Source of the DNA: Chitinophaga oryzae
GTDB taxonomy: Bacteria; Bacteroidota; Bacteroidia; Chitinophagales; Chitinophagaceae
DNA length: 64,000 nucleotides
Direction: 5' to 3'
NCBI RefSeq assembly: GCF_012516375.2
Contig: NZ_CP051204.2
Span: 3,348,001 to 3,412,000, forward strand
Shown: positions 54,801 to 62,600 of the stretch, one piece after another
Layout: every line of letters starts with the position of its first letter
Position numbering within the stretch: position 1 is the first letter of the stretch
Position numbers and translations under genes: made by a program
The notes under the pieces: generated by a model
Databases searched by the model: none
What the model saw: only the letters and a program-made list of their open reading frames with translations
What the model was told of the DNA's origin: nothing

Positions 54801-55009
54801 TTGATGGCTTCTTCCAGTGGCGTTACCACCGAACGCAGTACGGTGGCGGCGTTGCCGCCGGGGAAAGTGGCGCTGACCATTACGCTTGGCGGCGCAATGT
54901 CGGGGAATTGGGTCACCGGCAGACGGGTAAGTCCTACGATGCCCAGGATAACCAGGATCACCGATATCACGGTGGCGAGTACTGGTCGTTGAATGATTTT
55001 ATTCAGCAT
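51839..55009 (-). CDS. RND multidrug efflux permease (HAE1/AcrB family)
   Basis: This inner-membrane transporter of about 1056 residues has the AcrB layout. The first helix begins MLNKIIQRPVLATVISVILV. Two periplasmic porter regions follow, and helix 4 carries the proton-relay acids in GIVVDDAIVVVEAV. The C-terminal helices include GLLAKNAILIVEFAVQ and PIIMTSLAFVAGLMPL. It exports hydrophobic or amphiphilic compounds by proton antiport. The start is the ATG beginning the first helix; a longer frame overlaps the adaptor stop. It stands between adaptor and channel genes in a complete tripartite operon. Confidence 0.95.
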   Translation of the reverse strand: MLNKIIQRPVLATVISVILVILGIVGLTRLPVTQFPDIAPPSVMVSATFPGGNAATVLRSVVTPLEEAINGVENMTYIQSTASNDGTGMVTVFFKLGTDPDQAAVNVQNRVSQVTSQLPSEVIQAGVTTTKQQNGMIMILDLVSDDNKKYDEAFLQNYAKINVIPEIKRIPGVGQAQVFGAKDYSMRVWLKPEQLSAYNVTPAEVMNAIRDQSLEAAPGKFGEGTNEPLSFVINYKGKFNLPEQYEKIVIRVAPDGSVLYLKDLARIELGSANYTTDNRVNGKDAVTMAIFQTNGSNANAIQTAIGEVMDNASKLFPKGIRYNVTMSTKEQLDISIKQVKSTLIEAFILVFVIVFLFLQDFRSTLIPAIAVPVSLVGTFFFLQMMGFSINMLTLFALVLAIGIVVDDAIVVVEAVHSKMERSHLPAKAATMSAMGEITGAIVSITLVMAAVFLPVGFMEGPTGVFYRQFAFTLAIAILISALNALTLSPALCALFLKNTHAGEGSHDGKAAAPKGFAGRFFTAFNSGFTALTNKYGRAVKWLISYKWVGLGLLAIVTAVTVWLMQVTPKGFIPNEDGSFVAYSLSLPPGAGLDRTTQVLHRADSILQKMPFVESETSISGYNILSNGASPAYAMGFVKLKPIKERGDTSNIDDIVYVLTEQLAAIKEGAFSVFTFPTVPGFGSFSGLELVLQDRTGGPVEKFSETANKFIGEMMQTPEIGVAFTMFKADFPQYEIMVDAVKAKQLGVSVSDLMATMQTYYGSNQANDFNRFGKYYRVMVQAEPEARGNPTSLEGIFVKNDQGQMVPVNSIITLKKVYGPEMMNRYNLFNSITINAIPKPGFSTGDAIKAVERLAATKLPTGFSYEWTGLSKEEKTAGNQMVFIFVLALVFVYFLLAAQYESYLLPLAVLLSIPTGILGVFLAINMAGIDNNIYVQVGLVMLIGLLAKNAILIVEFAVQRRRAGKTLLSAALEAAKLRLRPIIMTSLAFVAGLMPLTIVKGPSALGNHSISIGTAGGMLSGVILGVFIIPVLFIVFQYLQEKVTVHKPVVIKEPVAV

Positions 55010-55028
55010 GGCTTGTATTACTTTGGAT

Positions 55029-56228
55029 TTATTTTCCCGCTGCAGGGGCATCGGTAGCTTTAGTGCCGGCGGCAGGTTTCACCACAGCGCCCTCCATCAG
55101 GGTCTCGATGCCGGCGGTCACGATCTTATCGCCTTTCTTCACGCCGTCGCGGACGATGAAGTTCTCCCCGCTGCGGCCTGCGAGGTCGAGAATACGGCGT
55201 ACTACTTTGTTGCTGTCGGCCACCTGGTACACAAACACTTTGTCCTGCATTTCCAGTGTGGCCGCCTGCGGTACCTGTATTACTCCGCTAAAGAGCTGTT
55301 CTACCCTTACTTTGCCGGTATTGCCGGAACGCAGCAGGGAAGCGGGGTTGGGGAAGGTGGCACGCAGACTGATAGCGGCGGTGGTCCTGTTGAACTGACC
55401 GTCTACCATCTCAATACGCCCTTTCTGGCTGTAGGTCTCCCCGTTGGAAAGGATCAGCGTTACCGGGCGCAGCTGTTTCAGCTGTTGCTGTAAAGTAACG
55501 CCGGAAGCGCCTTTGCTGAAGTTCATGAAATCGTTTTCACTCATGGAGAAATACGCATATACTTCGCTGATGTCAGACAGGGTGGTGAGTGGGGCGGCAT
55601 CGCCTTTACCAACGAGGTTGCCTATACGCTTAGGGATACGGCCAATGTAACCGCTCACCGGCGCTTTTACCAGGGTAAAGCCTACGTTGATACGGGAAGA
55701 AGCTACCGCCGCTTTTGCCTGTTCTACGTTGGCTTTGGCGGTCTGAAGGGTGGCGAGTGCTGTTTTTAACTGCATTTCGGCCATCACTTTATTATCTACC
55801 AGCGGTTTAACTTTGTCAACCTCCAGCTGGGCCGCATTCAGCGCAGATTCCATGGCATGCAGACTGGCGATGTCTTTGTTGAGCTGTTCGCGGTAGGTCT
55901 GGTCATTGATCTGGAACAGCGGTTGGCCGGCTTTTACAAAGCTGCCTTCATCCACAAAGATTTTATCGAGATAACCATCCACCTGCGGACGGATATCGAC
56001 GTTCACCTTACCTTCCAGCAGGGCGGAATAATCGCTGGTGGTCATCGCAGTGGTGGAATCCAGTGTCAGCACCGGCAGTTCGGGCACAGGAGCCTCCATT
56101 CCGGCAGTTTCAGCGCCGGCTTTATTACCACAGCTGCTGAGGGCAGCCGGCAACAGGCAGGCGATGATCAGCCCCGGGATCAGTCGTCTGCTTCCTTTGT
56201 TGCTTTGTTGGTGTGTCATTGCCATCAT
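55029..56228 (-). CDS. RND efflux periplasmic adaptor (HlyD/AcrA family) lipoprotein
   Basis: This 399-residue adaptor has lipoprotein signal and lipobox LSSC. The order is lipoyl half (VDIRPQVDGYLDKIFVDEGSFVKAGQPLFQI in parts), a long helical hairpin, the second lipoyl half (VKAPVSGYIGRIPKRIGNLV), beta-barrel and membrane-proximal domain. It is the first gene of the AcrAB-OprM-like operon on the minus strand. Start codons at 56228, 56225 and 56219 are all possible; the last (MTHQQSNKG) gives the tidiest signal. An Ala-rich tail (AAGTKATDAPAAGK) is typical for the family. Confidence 0.92.
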   Translation of the reverse strand: MMAMTHQQSNKGSRRLIPGLIIACLLPAALSSCGNKAGAETAGMEAPVPELPVLTLDSTTAMTTSDYSALLEGKVNVDIRPQVDGYLDKIFVDEGSFVKAGQPLFQINDQTYREQLNKDIASLHAMESALNAAQLEVDKVKPLVDNKVMAEMQLKTALATLQTAKANVEQAKAAVASSRINVGFTLVKAPVSGYIGRIPKRIGNLVGKGDAAPLTTLSDISEVYAYFSMSENDFMNFSKGASGVTLQQQLKQLRPVTLILSNGETYSQKGRIEMVDGQFNRTTAAISLRATFPNPASLLRSGNTGKVRVEQLFSGVIQVPQAATLEMQDKVFVYQVADSNKVVRRILDLAGRSGENFIVRDGVKKGDKIVTAGIETLMEGAVVKPAAGTKATDAPAAGK

Positions 56229-56364
56229 TTTTTCTTTATAAAGAGCAAATGTGGCCGATTACGGGAGATCTCCTGCCGACAATCGGGGTGAACCGGAAAA
56301 AATGGGCGATGAACCGGAAAATGGGGGGAATGAAAAAAAGCTTTCCAGATAAGTTTATTGAGGG

Positions 56365-56844
56365 TTAGTCCATCCGGAGCCATTGGGGGATATAGCGGGC
56401 GATAACGGCTTTGCCGGTATAGTGAAACAGGATGCGCTGTAATATCTCAAGGCAAATGATGAGGCACACTGTAAACATTATAGCCATGACGCAGATGAAG
56501 TGGGAGGACAGACGATGTGGTCCGAACAGGTTAGCCGGAGGAGTGGAAGACAAATGCCATATGCCGGCCATCATCAGATAGGTGAAGGCTATGGCGACAA
56601 GTGATTTTAATAATCGGAGAAGAAAGGTGTCGGAAGTAACTGTCAGTATCTCCATGGTGTTTACTGCGAGCAGGCTGACGGGTAGCAAGAGCAGTAAAGT
56701 TTCAACCTGTAACTGAATTCTCTGCCGGTAAACGCCAAAAGCTCCACTGCCAAGCCAGGAGGCAGGAATGATCGTTGTCAACCAGTAAATTCCGGTAAAC
56801 AAAACTGCTATCGCTATATAAGGTAACAACCGGCGTAAAGTCAT
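56365..56844 (-). CDS. Small four-helix membrane protein, unknown function
   Basis: This is a 159-residue membrane protein with four predicted helices and short loops. I do not recognise the family. Its start overlaps the AraC stop by four bases (ATGA), so its synthesis is coupled to that of the regulator. The helix layout and the cytosolic Arg-rich ends (TLRRLLPYI, RYIPQWLRMD) would fit a small sensor or modulator. This is inference. It lies 137 bases before the adaptor of the RND operon on the same strand. Confidence 0.6.
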   Translation of the reverse strand: MTLRRLLPYIAIAVLFTGIYWLTTIIPASWLGSGAFGVYRQRIQLQVETLLLLLPVSLLAVNTMEILTVTSDTFLLRLLKSLVAIAFTYLMMAGIWHLSSTPPANLFGPHRLSSHFICVMAIMFTVCLIICLEILQRILFHYTGKAVIARYIPQWLRMD

Positions 56845-57815
56845 CTCGCTTTATTCGGTGAACAGCCAAACTTCTTTTTAAATGCGGTACTGAAATGCTG
56901 GATAGAGGAATATCCCAGCATATCGGCGATTTCGCCGACGGTCTTATGCTGGTCCAGCAGGTAGGTACGGGCCAGTTCCAGCCGCTGTTCGGCTACGAAG
57001 CTGAAGGCGGTGGTGTTGAACAGTTCCTTAAAGCCGTGTTTCAGTTTGTATTCGTTGAGCCCTGCCAGTTTGGCCAGCGCGGAGAGGGTAGGAGGGTTCT
57101 CCAGGTTTTGCGCCAGATGCTCGCGTGCAAAGTACAGCCGGTCGCGGTCATAAGGTGTACGTACGACGGGGTTTTTCCGGTGGTGGTGCTGGTGATAGGA
57201 CGCTGCCTGTAACACCAGCATTTCGATGGCTTTGGAAAAAAGAAACATCTTTTTGATGCCGCCCTGGTAATCGCAATGGTTAATGGAATAGATGGCCTGT
57301 TGCATGGGGAGGCTGATCGGCATCGATTGTGCGGACAGTATGCCGGGTTTTCCGCTCAGCACCTTGTCGGCAAACCGTTGCAATGCGTCGTCGGAATGTT
57401 CGGTGAGCTGCACGAAAGTATCCTTGGTGAATTGCAGGATGAAAGCGGAAGCTTCCAGTTCCTGGATATTCAGCACGCCCCGCTCCCCGTTATTGAACAA
57501 CATGTTGTGCGTGTTGCTGGTAAAATGGACCGGCACTTTCCCTTCCAGCGGCTCCATGACCAGGTGTCCTTTCATCAGGAAGTGCAGGTGGACCAGGTCC
57601 GCTTCGGTCTGCCAGCTCATCTGGCTGCGGCTGTGATATTCCCAGTCACTTTTGATCATGCGGATACCATCAAACTGCCAGTTGCACATCTTTCCCCGTC
57701 CGAAGGGGAGAGATACTTCGGTGGCGCCTTCATGCAATTGCGGTGCATTAATATCCGGTCTTGTGTCGTCGGCCCTGGAGGTGGCATTGCCGGAATCATC
57801 CCATTCAAGCGGCAT
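56841..57815 (-). CDS. AraC family transcriptional regulator (PchR-like)
   Basis: This is a 324-residue regulator. The N-terminal half is a beta-rich sensor with DLVHLHFLMKGHLVMEP and HNMLFNNGERGVLNI, as in PchR-type proteins. The C-terminal AraC HTH pair (LSALAKLAGLNEYKLKHGFKEL and IADMLGYSSIQHFSTAFKKKFG, in parts) ends GCSPNKAR. PchR-type regulators often respond to siderophores or other exported small molecules; here the effector is unknown. It lies upstream of the RND efflux operon on the same strand and is coupled to a small membrane protein, so it may control the pump. Confidence 0.85.
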   Translation of the reverse strand: MPLEWDDSGNATSRADDTRPDINAPQLHEGATEVSLPFGRGKMCNWQFDGIRMIKSDWEYHSRSQMSWQTEADLVHLHFLMKGHLVMEPLEGKVPVHFTSNTHNMLFNNGERGVLNIQELEASAFILQFTKDTFVQLTEHSDDALQRFADKVLSGKPGILSAQSMPISLPMQQAIYSINHCDYQGGIKKMFLFSKAIEMLVLQAASYHQHHHRKNPVVRTPYDRDRLYFAREHLAQNLENPPTLSALAKLAGLNEYKLKHGFKELFNTTAFSFVAEQRLELARTYLLDQHKTVGEIADMLGYSSIQHFSTAFKKKFGCSPNKAR

Positions 57816-57923
57816 GGTACTTTTTTTACAAATCTAATTCCTTTTTATATAAATAAGGCTCCTTTTAATGTAAATGGAAAAGGCGGGCGGGGCAGACCTT
57901 TGCAGGTATAAAATTTAGCTAAG

Positions 57924-58394
57924 ATGAACACCTATTTATTGAGTTTACTGACGCACATTATCGGGCTGGCCATGGTGGCAGGCATTGTACTGGCAGGATT
58001 TCTGGCAAATCGCCGTTTCTGGAAAATTTATGCTACTGACAGAACAAGAGCGGTGGCTATCCTCGACCTGACGGCCCGTTTTCCTGTAGCAATGGGTATT
58101 GGCATGTTGCTGTTGTTGGTATCGGGTACTATTATGATGGCTCAGGTGCACGGCGTCTATGGAGAACAGCTCTGGTTCAGGATTAAGATGGTCATGTTTC
58201 TGCTGGTGATCGTCAACGGGATAATGGGAAGAAGGCTGGGGCTGAAGATGAAGCCGGTATTACAGTCCGCCGCTTCCAATGAAAATATCGGTATTTCGCT
58301 GGAGCCGCTGAAAGCGCGGCTGAACCTGTTCTATATCCTGCAGCTGTTATTGTTGCTGGCGATCTTCTCCTGCGGTGTGCTGAAATTCACCTGA
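57924..58394 (+). CDS. Small four-helix membrane protein, CopD-like in layout
   Basis: This is a 156-residue inner-membrane protein with four hydrophobic segments and no known signature that I can name. The helices contain LLTHIIGLAMVAGIVLAG and a basic stretch after the first (NRRFWKIYATDRTRA). The His in the first helix and the layout recall CopD/DUF2214-like membrane proteins, but that is a weak match. It stands alone on the plus strand between the AraC gene and the metal-efflux region. The haem-binding gene ends 12 bases beyond its stop on the other strand. Confidence 0.55.
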   Translation: MNTYLLSLLTHIIGLAMVAGIVLAGFLANRRFWKIYATDRTRAVAILDLTARFPVAMGIGMLLLLVSGTIMMAQVHGVYGEQLWFRIKMVMFLLVIVNGIMGRRLGLKMKPVLQSAASNENIGISLEPLKARLNLFYILQLLLLLAIFSCGVLKFT

Positions 58395-58406
58395 GTGTCA
58401 GGGGCG

Positions 58407-58853
58407 TTACTTTGCCATGGCGCTATCTATCCAGGCAATAACGGCCTGTTGTTGTGCAGGCGTCCATATAGCCTCCCGGTGTATGAGCGTATAGGATGAC
58501 AGTGGCATTTCGCCTTCGGCAATCTGTTCTTTCATCTCCTTAAGTTTATGCGCCTGGCGTTTGGGCGTATATTTACCATACTCATGAAAGTTCAGTTCTC
58601 TTTTACCTTCCTGTACATGGTTGTCGAGCCACCAGGCCACCGGCTGGATTTCCGCATACCATGGATAGTTCGTGTAGTTACTGTGACAGTCGTAACAGGC
58701 TTGTTGTAGGAGAGTATGAATGCTGTCCGGTATGGAGATTACCTTGCTGATGTCAGCTGTTTGATCATTCCCCTGGTTTTTAACAGGCCGGAAAAGCTGT
58801 ATACCGGCGAAAATGAGCAACAATGCACCCGCGATCAATTTGCCTTTTTTCAT
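58407..58853 (-). CDS. Haem-binding domain protein (Haem_bd), cytochrome c-like
   Basis: This is a 148-residue exported protein with an N-terminal hydrophobic anchor (KLIAGALLLIFAGIQLF) and one c-type haem site, ACYDCHSNYTNYPWYAEIQP (CxxCH at about 53-57). This is the pattern of the Bacteroidota Haem_bd family (PF14376). The family is often fused to or near cytochrome peroxidases. It stays attached to the inner membrane and carries electrons in the periplasm. It is separated from the metal-efflux operon by a GC-rich hairpin, so it may have its own transcript. Confidence 0.82.
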   Translation of the reverse strand: MKKGKLIAGALLLIFAGIQLFRPVKNQGNDQTADISKVISIPDSIHTLLQQACYDCHSNYTNYPWYAEIQPVAWWLDNHVQEGKRELNFHEYGKYTPKRQAHKLKEMKEQIAEGEMPLSSYTLIHREAIWTPAQQQAVIAWIDSAMAK

Positions 58854-58861
58854 AGCTATTT

Positions 58862-58887
58862 ATCCCGGGGCAAAAAAGCCCCGGGAT
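58862..58887 (-). terminator. GC-rich hairpin behind the metal-efflux operon
   Basis: ATCCCGGGGC pairs perfectly with GCCCCGGGAT around a six-base loop, which is T6 on the minus strand. It lies about 30 bases behind the stop of the last DUF3347 gene and just before the haem-binding gene. The stem is strong but lacks a following T run. Confidence 0.55.
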
Positions 58888-58918
58888 GGTTCAAATATAA
58901 AGAAATAAGCTGACTTGT

Positions 58919-59557
58919 TTATGGTTTTCCTGTGTCGATCATTTCCTTTACCGACCCGCAGTCAGCCATTTTAGTTCCCATATAAGGGTTCTTTACGGTG
59001 ACGGATTCGCTGAGCCAGTAGGCGCCCTTATTCTGATCGTACATGGGACAATGCGTGCGGTATAGCGGTTGGCCGCCCCCGAAAGCTTTTACCAGTTCAT
59101 ACATATCATCGCTCATCATCACGAAATGCTCCCGCTGGTGAGCGATATTGCCCACGTTTTTGCGGATATGATCGGCATGTTCTTTCAGATCTTCTTCGTT
59201 GTTGTCATAGATTTTCTTCTGATCTGCCGTTAAGCGGGAAGCGTCCACCTGTGCCAGTGCGGCGCTCATGGATTGTCCGGCTTTGCCCGCGGCGGCATCG
59301 TCGTCAGCGGCGAGGCTGTTTTTCAGTTGCAGGTAACCGTCCACCAGGCCTTTCATGGCTGTGGCGATGGCCGGGTCCACATCGGTGAACTGCGGCTGTA
59401 CGGTGGTGACATCTGCAGCGGCGGCCGGTGCTGCATCGTGATGATGTGCGGCGGCGGTGCTGTCGGTATGGCTGCCCTCATGGCTGGCAGGCTGGTTGTT
59501 GCAGGCGGCGAAGGCCAGTGTGGTGACAGTCAGGGTGGTGATGATGATCGTCTTCAT
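58919..59557 (-). CDS. DUF3347 protein 1, periplasmic metal-resistance partner
   Basis: This 212-residue exported protein has a signal peptide with a lipobox-like LAFAAC. A His-rich linker (GSHTDSTAAAHHHDAAPAAAA) follows, then DUF3347 (about 70-160: AMKGLVDGYLQLKNSLAADD, MSAALAQVDASRL). The C-terminal segment has the pattern HCPMYDQNKGAYWLSES, NPYMGTKMADCG, with Met, Cys and His residues suited to binding copper or silver. It lies at the end of a CusABC-like efflux operon. A metal chaperone role in the periplasm is the likely job, known only by association. It shares this layout with its neighbour. Confidence 0.82.
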   Translation of the reverse strand: MKTIIITTLTVTTLAFAACNNQPASHEGSHTDSTAAAHHHDAAPAAAADVTTVQPQFTDVDPAIATAMKGLVDGYLQLKNSLAADDDAAAGKAGQSMSAALAQVDASRLTADQKKIYDNNEEDLKEHADHIRKNVGNIAHQREHFVMMSDDMYELVKAFGGGQPLYRTHCPMYDQNKGAYWLSESVTVKNPYMGTKMADCGSVKEMIDTGKP

Positions 59558-59573
59558 GCGTATACGTTAGGTG

Positions 59574-60128
59574 TTATTGAATCGTTTCTTTTACTTCTCC
59601 GCAGGTGAGCATCTGGTCGCCGAAGTAGGGGTTCTGAATGCCTTTTTCGGTGCTAAGCCAGTAGCCGCCTTTGTCATTGAGCGCCATCGGGCAGAAGTCA
59701 ACGTACAGGGTGCCGCTGCTCACGCCCGATTTTTTCACCAGTGCGATCAGGTCGTTGCTGAGCGATGCATAGGCGGTACGCTGCGCTTCAATATCTGCTG
59801 CGGCTACGATGGCGGCGGCGGTGCTGGCGGTTTGTGCGCCGCCGGTGAGGTCTTTGGCGCCCACCTCGATGGCGTTGGCGGCGATGCGGGCAGCGCCGGC
59901 GTCCCCTTTCACGAGGGCTTCGGACAGCTGCTGGTATTGCTGGTATACGGCGTTGAGCTGATCATCTTTCAGCTGCAGGGCCGCTGGCTGTGCTGTGGCA
60001 GCGGCAGCCGGTTCCGGCTGATGCTGATGGGACGAATCGGCATTGCTGCCGGTGGAAGCGCTGTTACCGCAGGCGGCCAGCAGGAGAGCGGAGAGTACGG
60101 GTATGCCCGCTTTTACGAATGATGTCAT
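59574..60128 (-). CDS. DUF3347 protein 2, paralogue of the next gene
   Basis: This is a 184-residue exported protein with lipobox LAAC and the same plan as its downstream paralogue. It has a short His/Gln linker (DSSHQHQPEPAA), a helical DUF3347 domain (AVYQQYQQLSEALVKGDAGAARIAAN in parts) and the C-terminal segment FCPMALNDKGGYWLSTE, NPYFGDQMLTCGEV with Met, Cys and acidic residues. The linker is shorter and has fewer His residues. The two genes are 16 bases apart and look like an old tandem duplication. It follows the CusB-like adaptor by 33 bases. Confidence 0.82.
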   Translation of the reverse strand: MTSFVKAGIPVLSALLLAACGNSASTGSNADSSHQHQPEPAAAATAQPAALQLKDDQLNAVYQQYQQLSEALVKGDAGAARIAANAIEVGAKDLTGGAQTASTAAAIVAAADIEAQRTAYASLSNDLIALVKKSGVSSGTLYVDFCPMALNDKGGYWLSTEKGIQNPYFGDQMLTCGEVKETIQ

Positions 60129-60161
60129 GCTGATGATTTTTTATGATTAACAGTTGATTGT

Positions 60162-61385
60162 TTAATGTTGATGACCGGCTGCCGCTGCCAGCGGGTCTGC
60201 CCCTTTTTTCAGGATATATTCGCTGTACAGCAGGTAGGCGCCGGTGACCACTACTTTATCGCCTGCGGCGAGACCGTCTGCGATTTCTACGGCGTCGTAA
60301 TTCTCCATGCCGGTGGTGACCATGCGCGGCTCAAATTTGCCTTTGCTCTTTTCGATCCATACGTGGGTGCCTTTGCCATCACGGATAACGGCATCTACCG
60401 GTAACGTCAGTATGTCGTTTTTACTTTTGACGGGCAGCAGGATGCTGGCCTGTTGTCCGGGCTGCCAGCGGTTGTCCGGGTTGGGGATAGTGCCGCGCAG
60501 CTGCATCAGCTGGCTGCCGCTCTGCAGGGCCGGGTTGATGAACTGCACCGTCATCTGCTGCGGTTCCTGCTCCCAGCCGGCCACCATCACTTTTACGGTC
60601 TGTCCTGGTTTAACGGCTTCGGCTTCTGCGGGATACAGGTCCGCTTCCACCCATAACTGCTGATACCCTTCCAGGCGCATCACAGGGCCACCTTCGGCCA
60701 CATACTGTCCTTCGGTGACTGACAGCTCGGAGACGATGCCGCTCTGGGTGGCAGGATAAGTTACATAAGGATTTACTTTCCCGGATTGCAGCAGCTGCTG
60801 AATAGCGGCATCCGACTGGTCGTACAGCGTCAGCTTCTGGCGGGCGCCTTTTTCGATCTGCGCAAAGCGGGCGTCCTCGGGGAACTGCCGTGCCTGTGCG
60901 GCTGCCAGCAGGTATTCCTGCTGTAGGGCTGCCAGTTGCTCGGAGTAGATGCGGTACAGCGGTTGTCCTTTGGTGACTTTCACGCCTGTCTCCCGTACGT
61001 AGAGCACTTCCACGCGTCCCGGTACGCGGCTGGAGATAACGTTGGTCTTCTCCGGATCGATGGCCAGCCGGCCGTTCAGCTGTTTGAAGCCGGCCAGGTT
61101 ACCCGCGCCGATGGTCATGGTGGTGATATTGGCAAGGGCTATCTGGCTGTTGTCCAGCGTGAGGGAATGGTCTTTGTTGTTCTTGTCGAACGGTACCAGG
61201 TCCATAGCGCAGATAGGGCAGGTGCCGGGTTTGTTCTGCACGATCTGCGGGTGCATGGGGCAGGTAAACGTTTGTTGCGGACCTGTCTGTGCAGCGGGCT
61301 TGCCGGTCTCCTTGCAGGCGGCCAGCAATACGGCAGGCGCCACGGTTACCAGCATTATGTTGCGTAAGAAATGTTTTCTTTCCAT
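60162..61385 (-). CDS. CusB-like metal efflux adaptor with heavy-metal-binding domain
   Basis: This 407-residue adaptor has lipobox LAAC. The N-terminus carries a heavy-metal-binding domain, FTCPMHPQIVQNKPGTCPICAMDL (in parts: TCPMHPQI, GTCPICAMDLVPF), where Cys and Met residues bind copper or silver. CusB-like adaptor parts follow, with lipoyl halves (ISSRVPGRVEVLYV, AEGGPVMRLEGY) and beta-barrel. CusB proteins link the CusA permease to the CusC channel and also hand over metal. It is the second adaptor in this operon, three bases behind the first. It lacks the usual G in PICGMD, having A instead. Confidence 0.88.
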   Translation of the reverse strand: MERKHFLRNIMLVTVAPAVLLAACKETGKPAAQTGPQQTFTCPMHPQIVQNKPGTCPICAMDLVPFDKNNKDHSLTLDNSQIALANITTMTIGAGNLAGFKQLNGRLAIDPEKTNVISSRVPGRVEVLYVRETGVKVTKGQPLYRIYSEQLAALQQEYLLAAAQARQFPEDARFAQIEKGARQKLTLYDQSDAAIQQLLQSGKVNPYVTYPATQSGIVSELSVTEGQYVAEGGPVMRLEGYQQLWVEADLYPAEAEAVKPGQTVKVMVAGWEQEPQQMTVQFINPALQSGSQLMQLRGTIPNPDNRWQPGQQASILLPVKSKNDILTLPVDAVIRDGKGTHVWIEKSKGKFEPRMVTTGMENYDAVEIADGLAAGDKVVVTGAYLLYSEYILKKGADPLAAAAGHQH

Positions 61386-61388
61386 AAT

Positions 61389-62600
61389 CTAAGGTTGTGT
61401 TTTGATAAAACTTTCGCTGTCCACCAGGTAGGCGGCATTGGAAGCCACTTCCCAGTCGCCGATAGCTGTCGTTACCTGTACTATGCCACCTACGGCGGCG
61501 CCGGTTTCTACAGCCACGGGCGTAAAGGCGCCGTTGGTTTTACGGAATACGAGCGACTGGTTGCCGGAGCGGTACACGGCTTTGGCCGGCAGCCACCAGC
61601 CTTCGCGGTACACCAGCGGTATGCTGGCGGTGAGCAGCTGTCCGGCGCGGAAATGGTGCGCGCCCAGGTACACCCTTACCAGCGTGAAGTTCTGGCCGTT
61701 GCGGTATACCGGCTCTATCAGCCCGATGCTGCCGGGCTGCATAGCGTTTTTATCATGCACCGGGTAAAACAGCAGACGTTGCTGCGGTTTTATCTTCGCT
61801 GCCAGCGCAACTGGGAACGCGAATTCCGCCACGAGGTTGTCTGCCTGGTAGATGGTGAAGAGCGACTGCCCTGCGCTTACATATTGCCCTTCGCGCAGCA
61901 TTACGGGCGTATTGGCCGGCGCTGCGGGCGTAGCGGCTGCAGGAGCGCTGGCGCCACCACCGCCGCCCATGTTGCCCATACCGTCGCCTGCAGGCGCTGC
62001 TGCCGTGCTGGTGGGAGCCATGGCGGCCGGTGCTGCGGCGCTGCCCTGTTCCAGGATATAGCCGTTGGCGTTACTATATACCGGGATACGGTAAAGGATA
62101 CGCCCCGTCTTCAGCACCTGTTCTACCTGCCCGGACTGCATGCCCAGCAGCTGCAAACGCTGCCTGGCGGCGTCCAGCAACGGGCCGCCCTGCCTGGCCA
62201 CGAGCAACAGCTCCCGCTGTGCAGCAGCCAGCTCGGGAGAATAAATCTCCATGATCAGCTGCCCTTTGCTGACCGGCTGGTAGTTGTATTTGATCAGCAG
62301 CCTTTCGATGCGGCCGCCTACACGACTGGCGATGCTGGTCTGCCGGCGGGTATCATAGGTAATGACACCGCTCACCTCGGAAGTATGGATGCGGGTGCCG
62401 CTGCTGGCTTTGATCACCGGGATGGTGGCGATCACGCGGGCATTGACCGGCTGCGTCAGCGCGGTAATGCTGCTGTCCGGCGTTTGTGCGTGCCCGGTAG
62501 CATGTGTCTGCGCCGGCTTACGCTGGCAGGCGGCGAGCGTCAGCAACGCGACGGCTGTCACAGACAGGATATTGATATTAACGATATAGCTGTTTCTCAT
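61389..62600 (-). CDS. CusB-like efflux adaptor, first of two
   Basis: This 403-residue adaptor has lipobox LAAC. Lipoyl-like halves (TSIASRVGGRIERLLIKYNYQPVSKGQLIMEI in parts) and a helical hairpin flank a Gly/Ala-rich insert (GGGGGASAPAAATPAAP), a low-complexity linker not typical of CusB. The later domains contain FPVALAAKIKPQQRLLF and YREGWWLPAKAVYRSG. The stop of the TolC gene overlaps its start by 23 bases. With the following adaptor it may form mixed hexamers or serve separate pumps. Confidence 0.85.
   Translation of the reverse strand: MRNSYIVNINILSVTAVALLTLAACQRKPAQTHATGHAQTPDSSITALTQPVNARVIATIPVIKASSGTRIHTSEVSGVITYDTRRQTSIASRVGGRIERLLIKYNYQPVSKGQLIMEIYSPELAAAQRELLLVARQGGPLLDAARQRLQLLGMQSGQVEQVLKTGRILYRIPVYSNANGYILEQGSAAAPAAMAPTSTAAAPAGDGMGNMGGGGGASAPAAATPAAPANTPVMLREGQYVSAGQSLFTIYQADNLVAEFAFPVALAAKIKPQQRLLFYPVHDKNAMQPGSIGLIEPVYRNGQNFTLVRVYLGAHHFRAGQLLTASIPLVYREGWWLPAKAVYRSGNQSLVFRKTNGAFTPVAVETGAAVGGIVQVTTAIGDWEVASNAAYLVDSESFIKTQP

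Noticed and set aside
53492..55057. Long plus-strand open frame (521 codons) opposite the RND permease
   Set aside because: Its codons mirror the permease on the other strand, the translation is rich in His, Arg and Gly without domains, and the permease is unmistakable.
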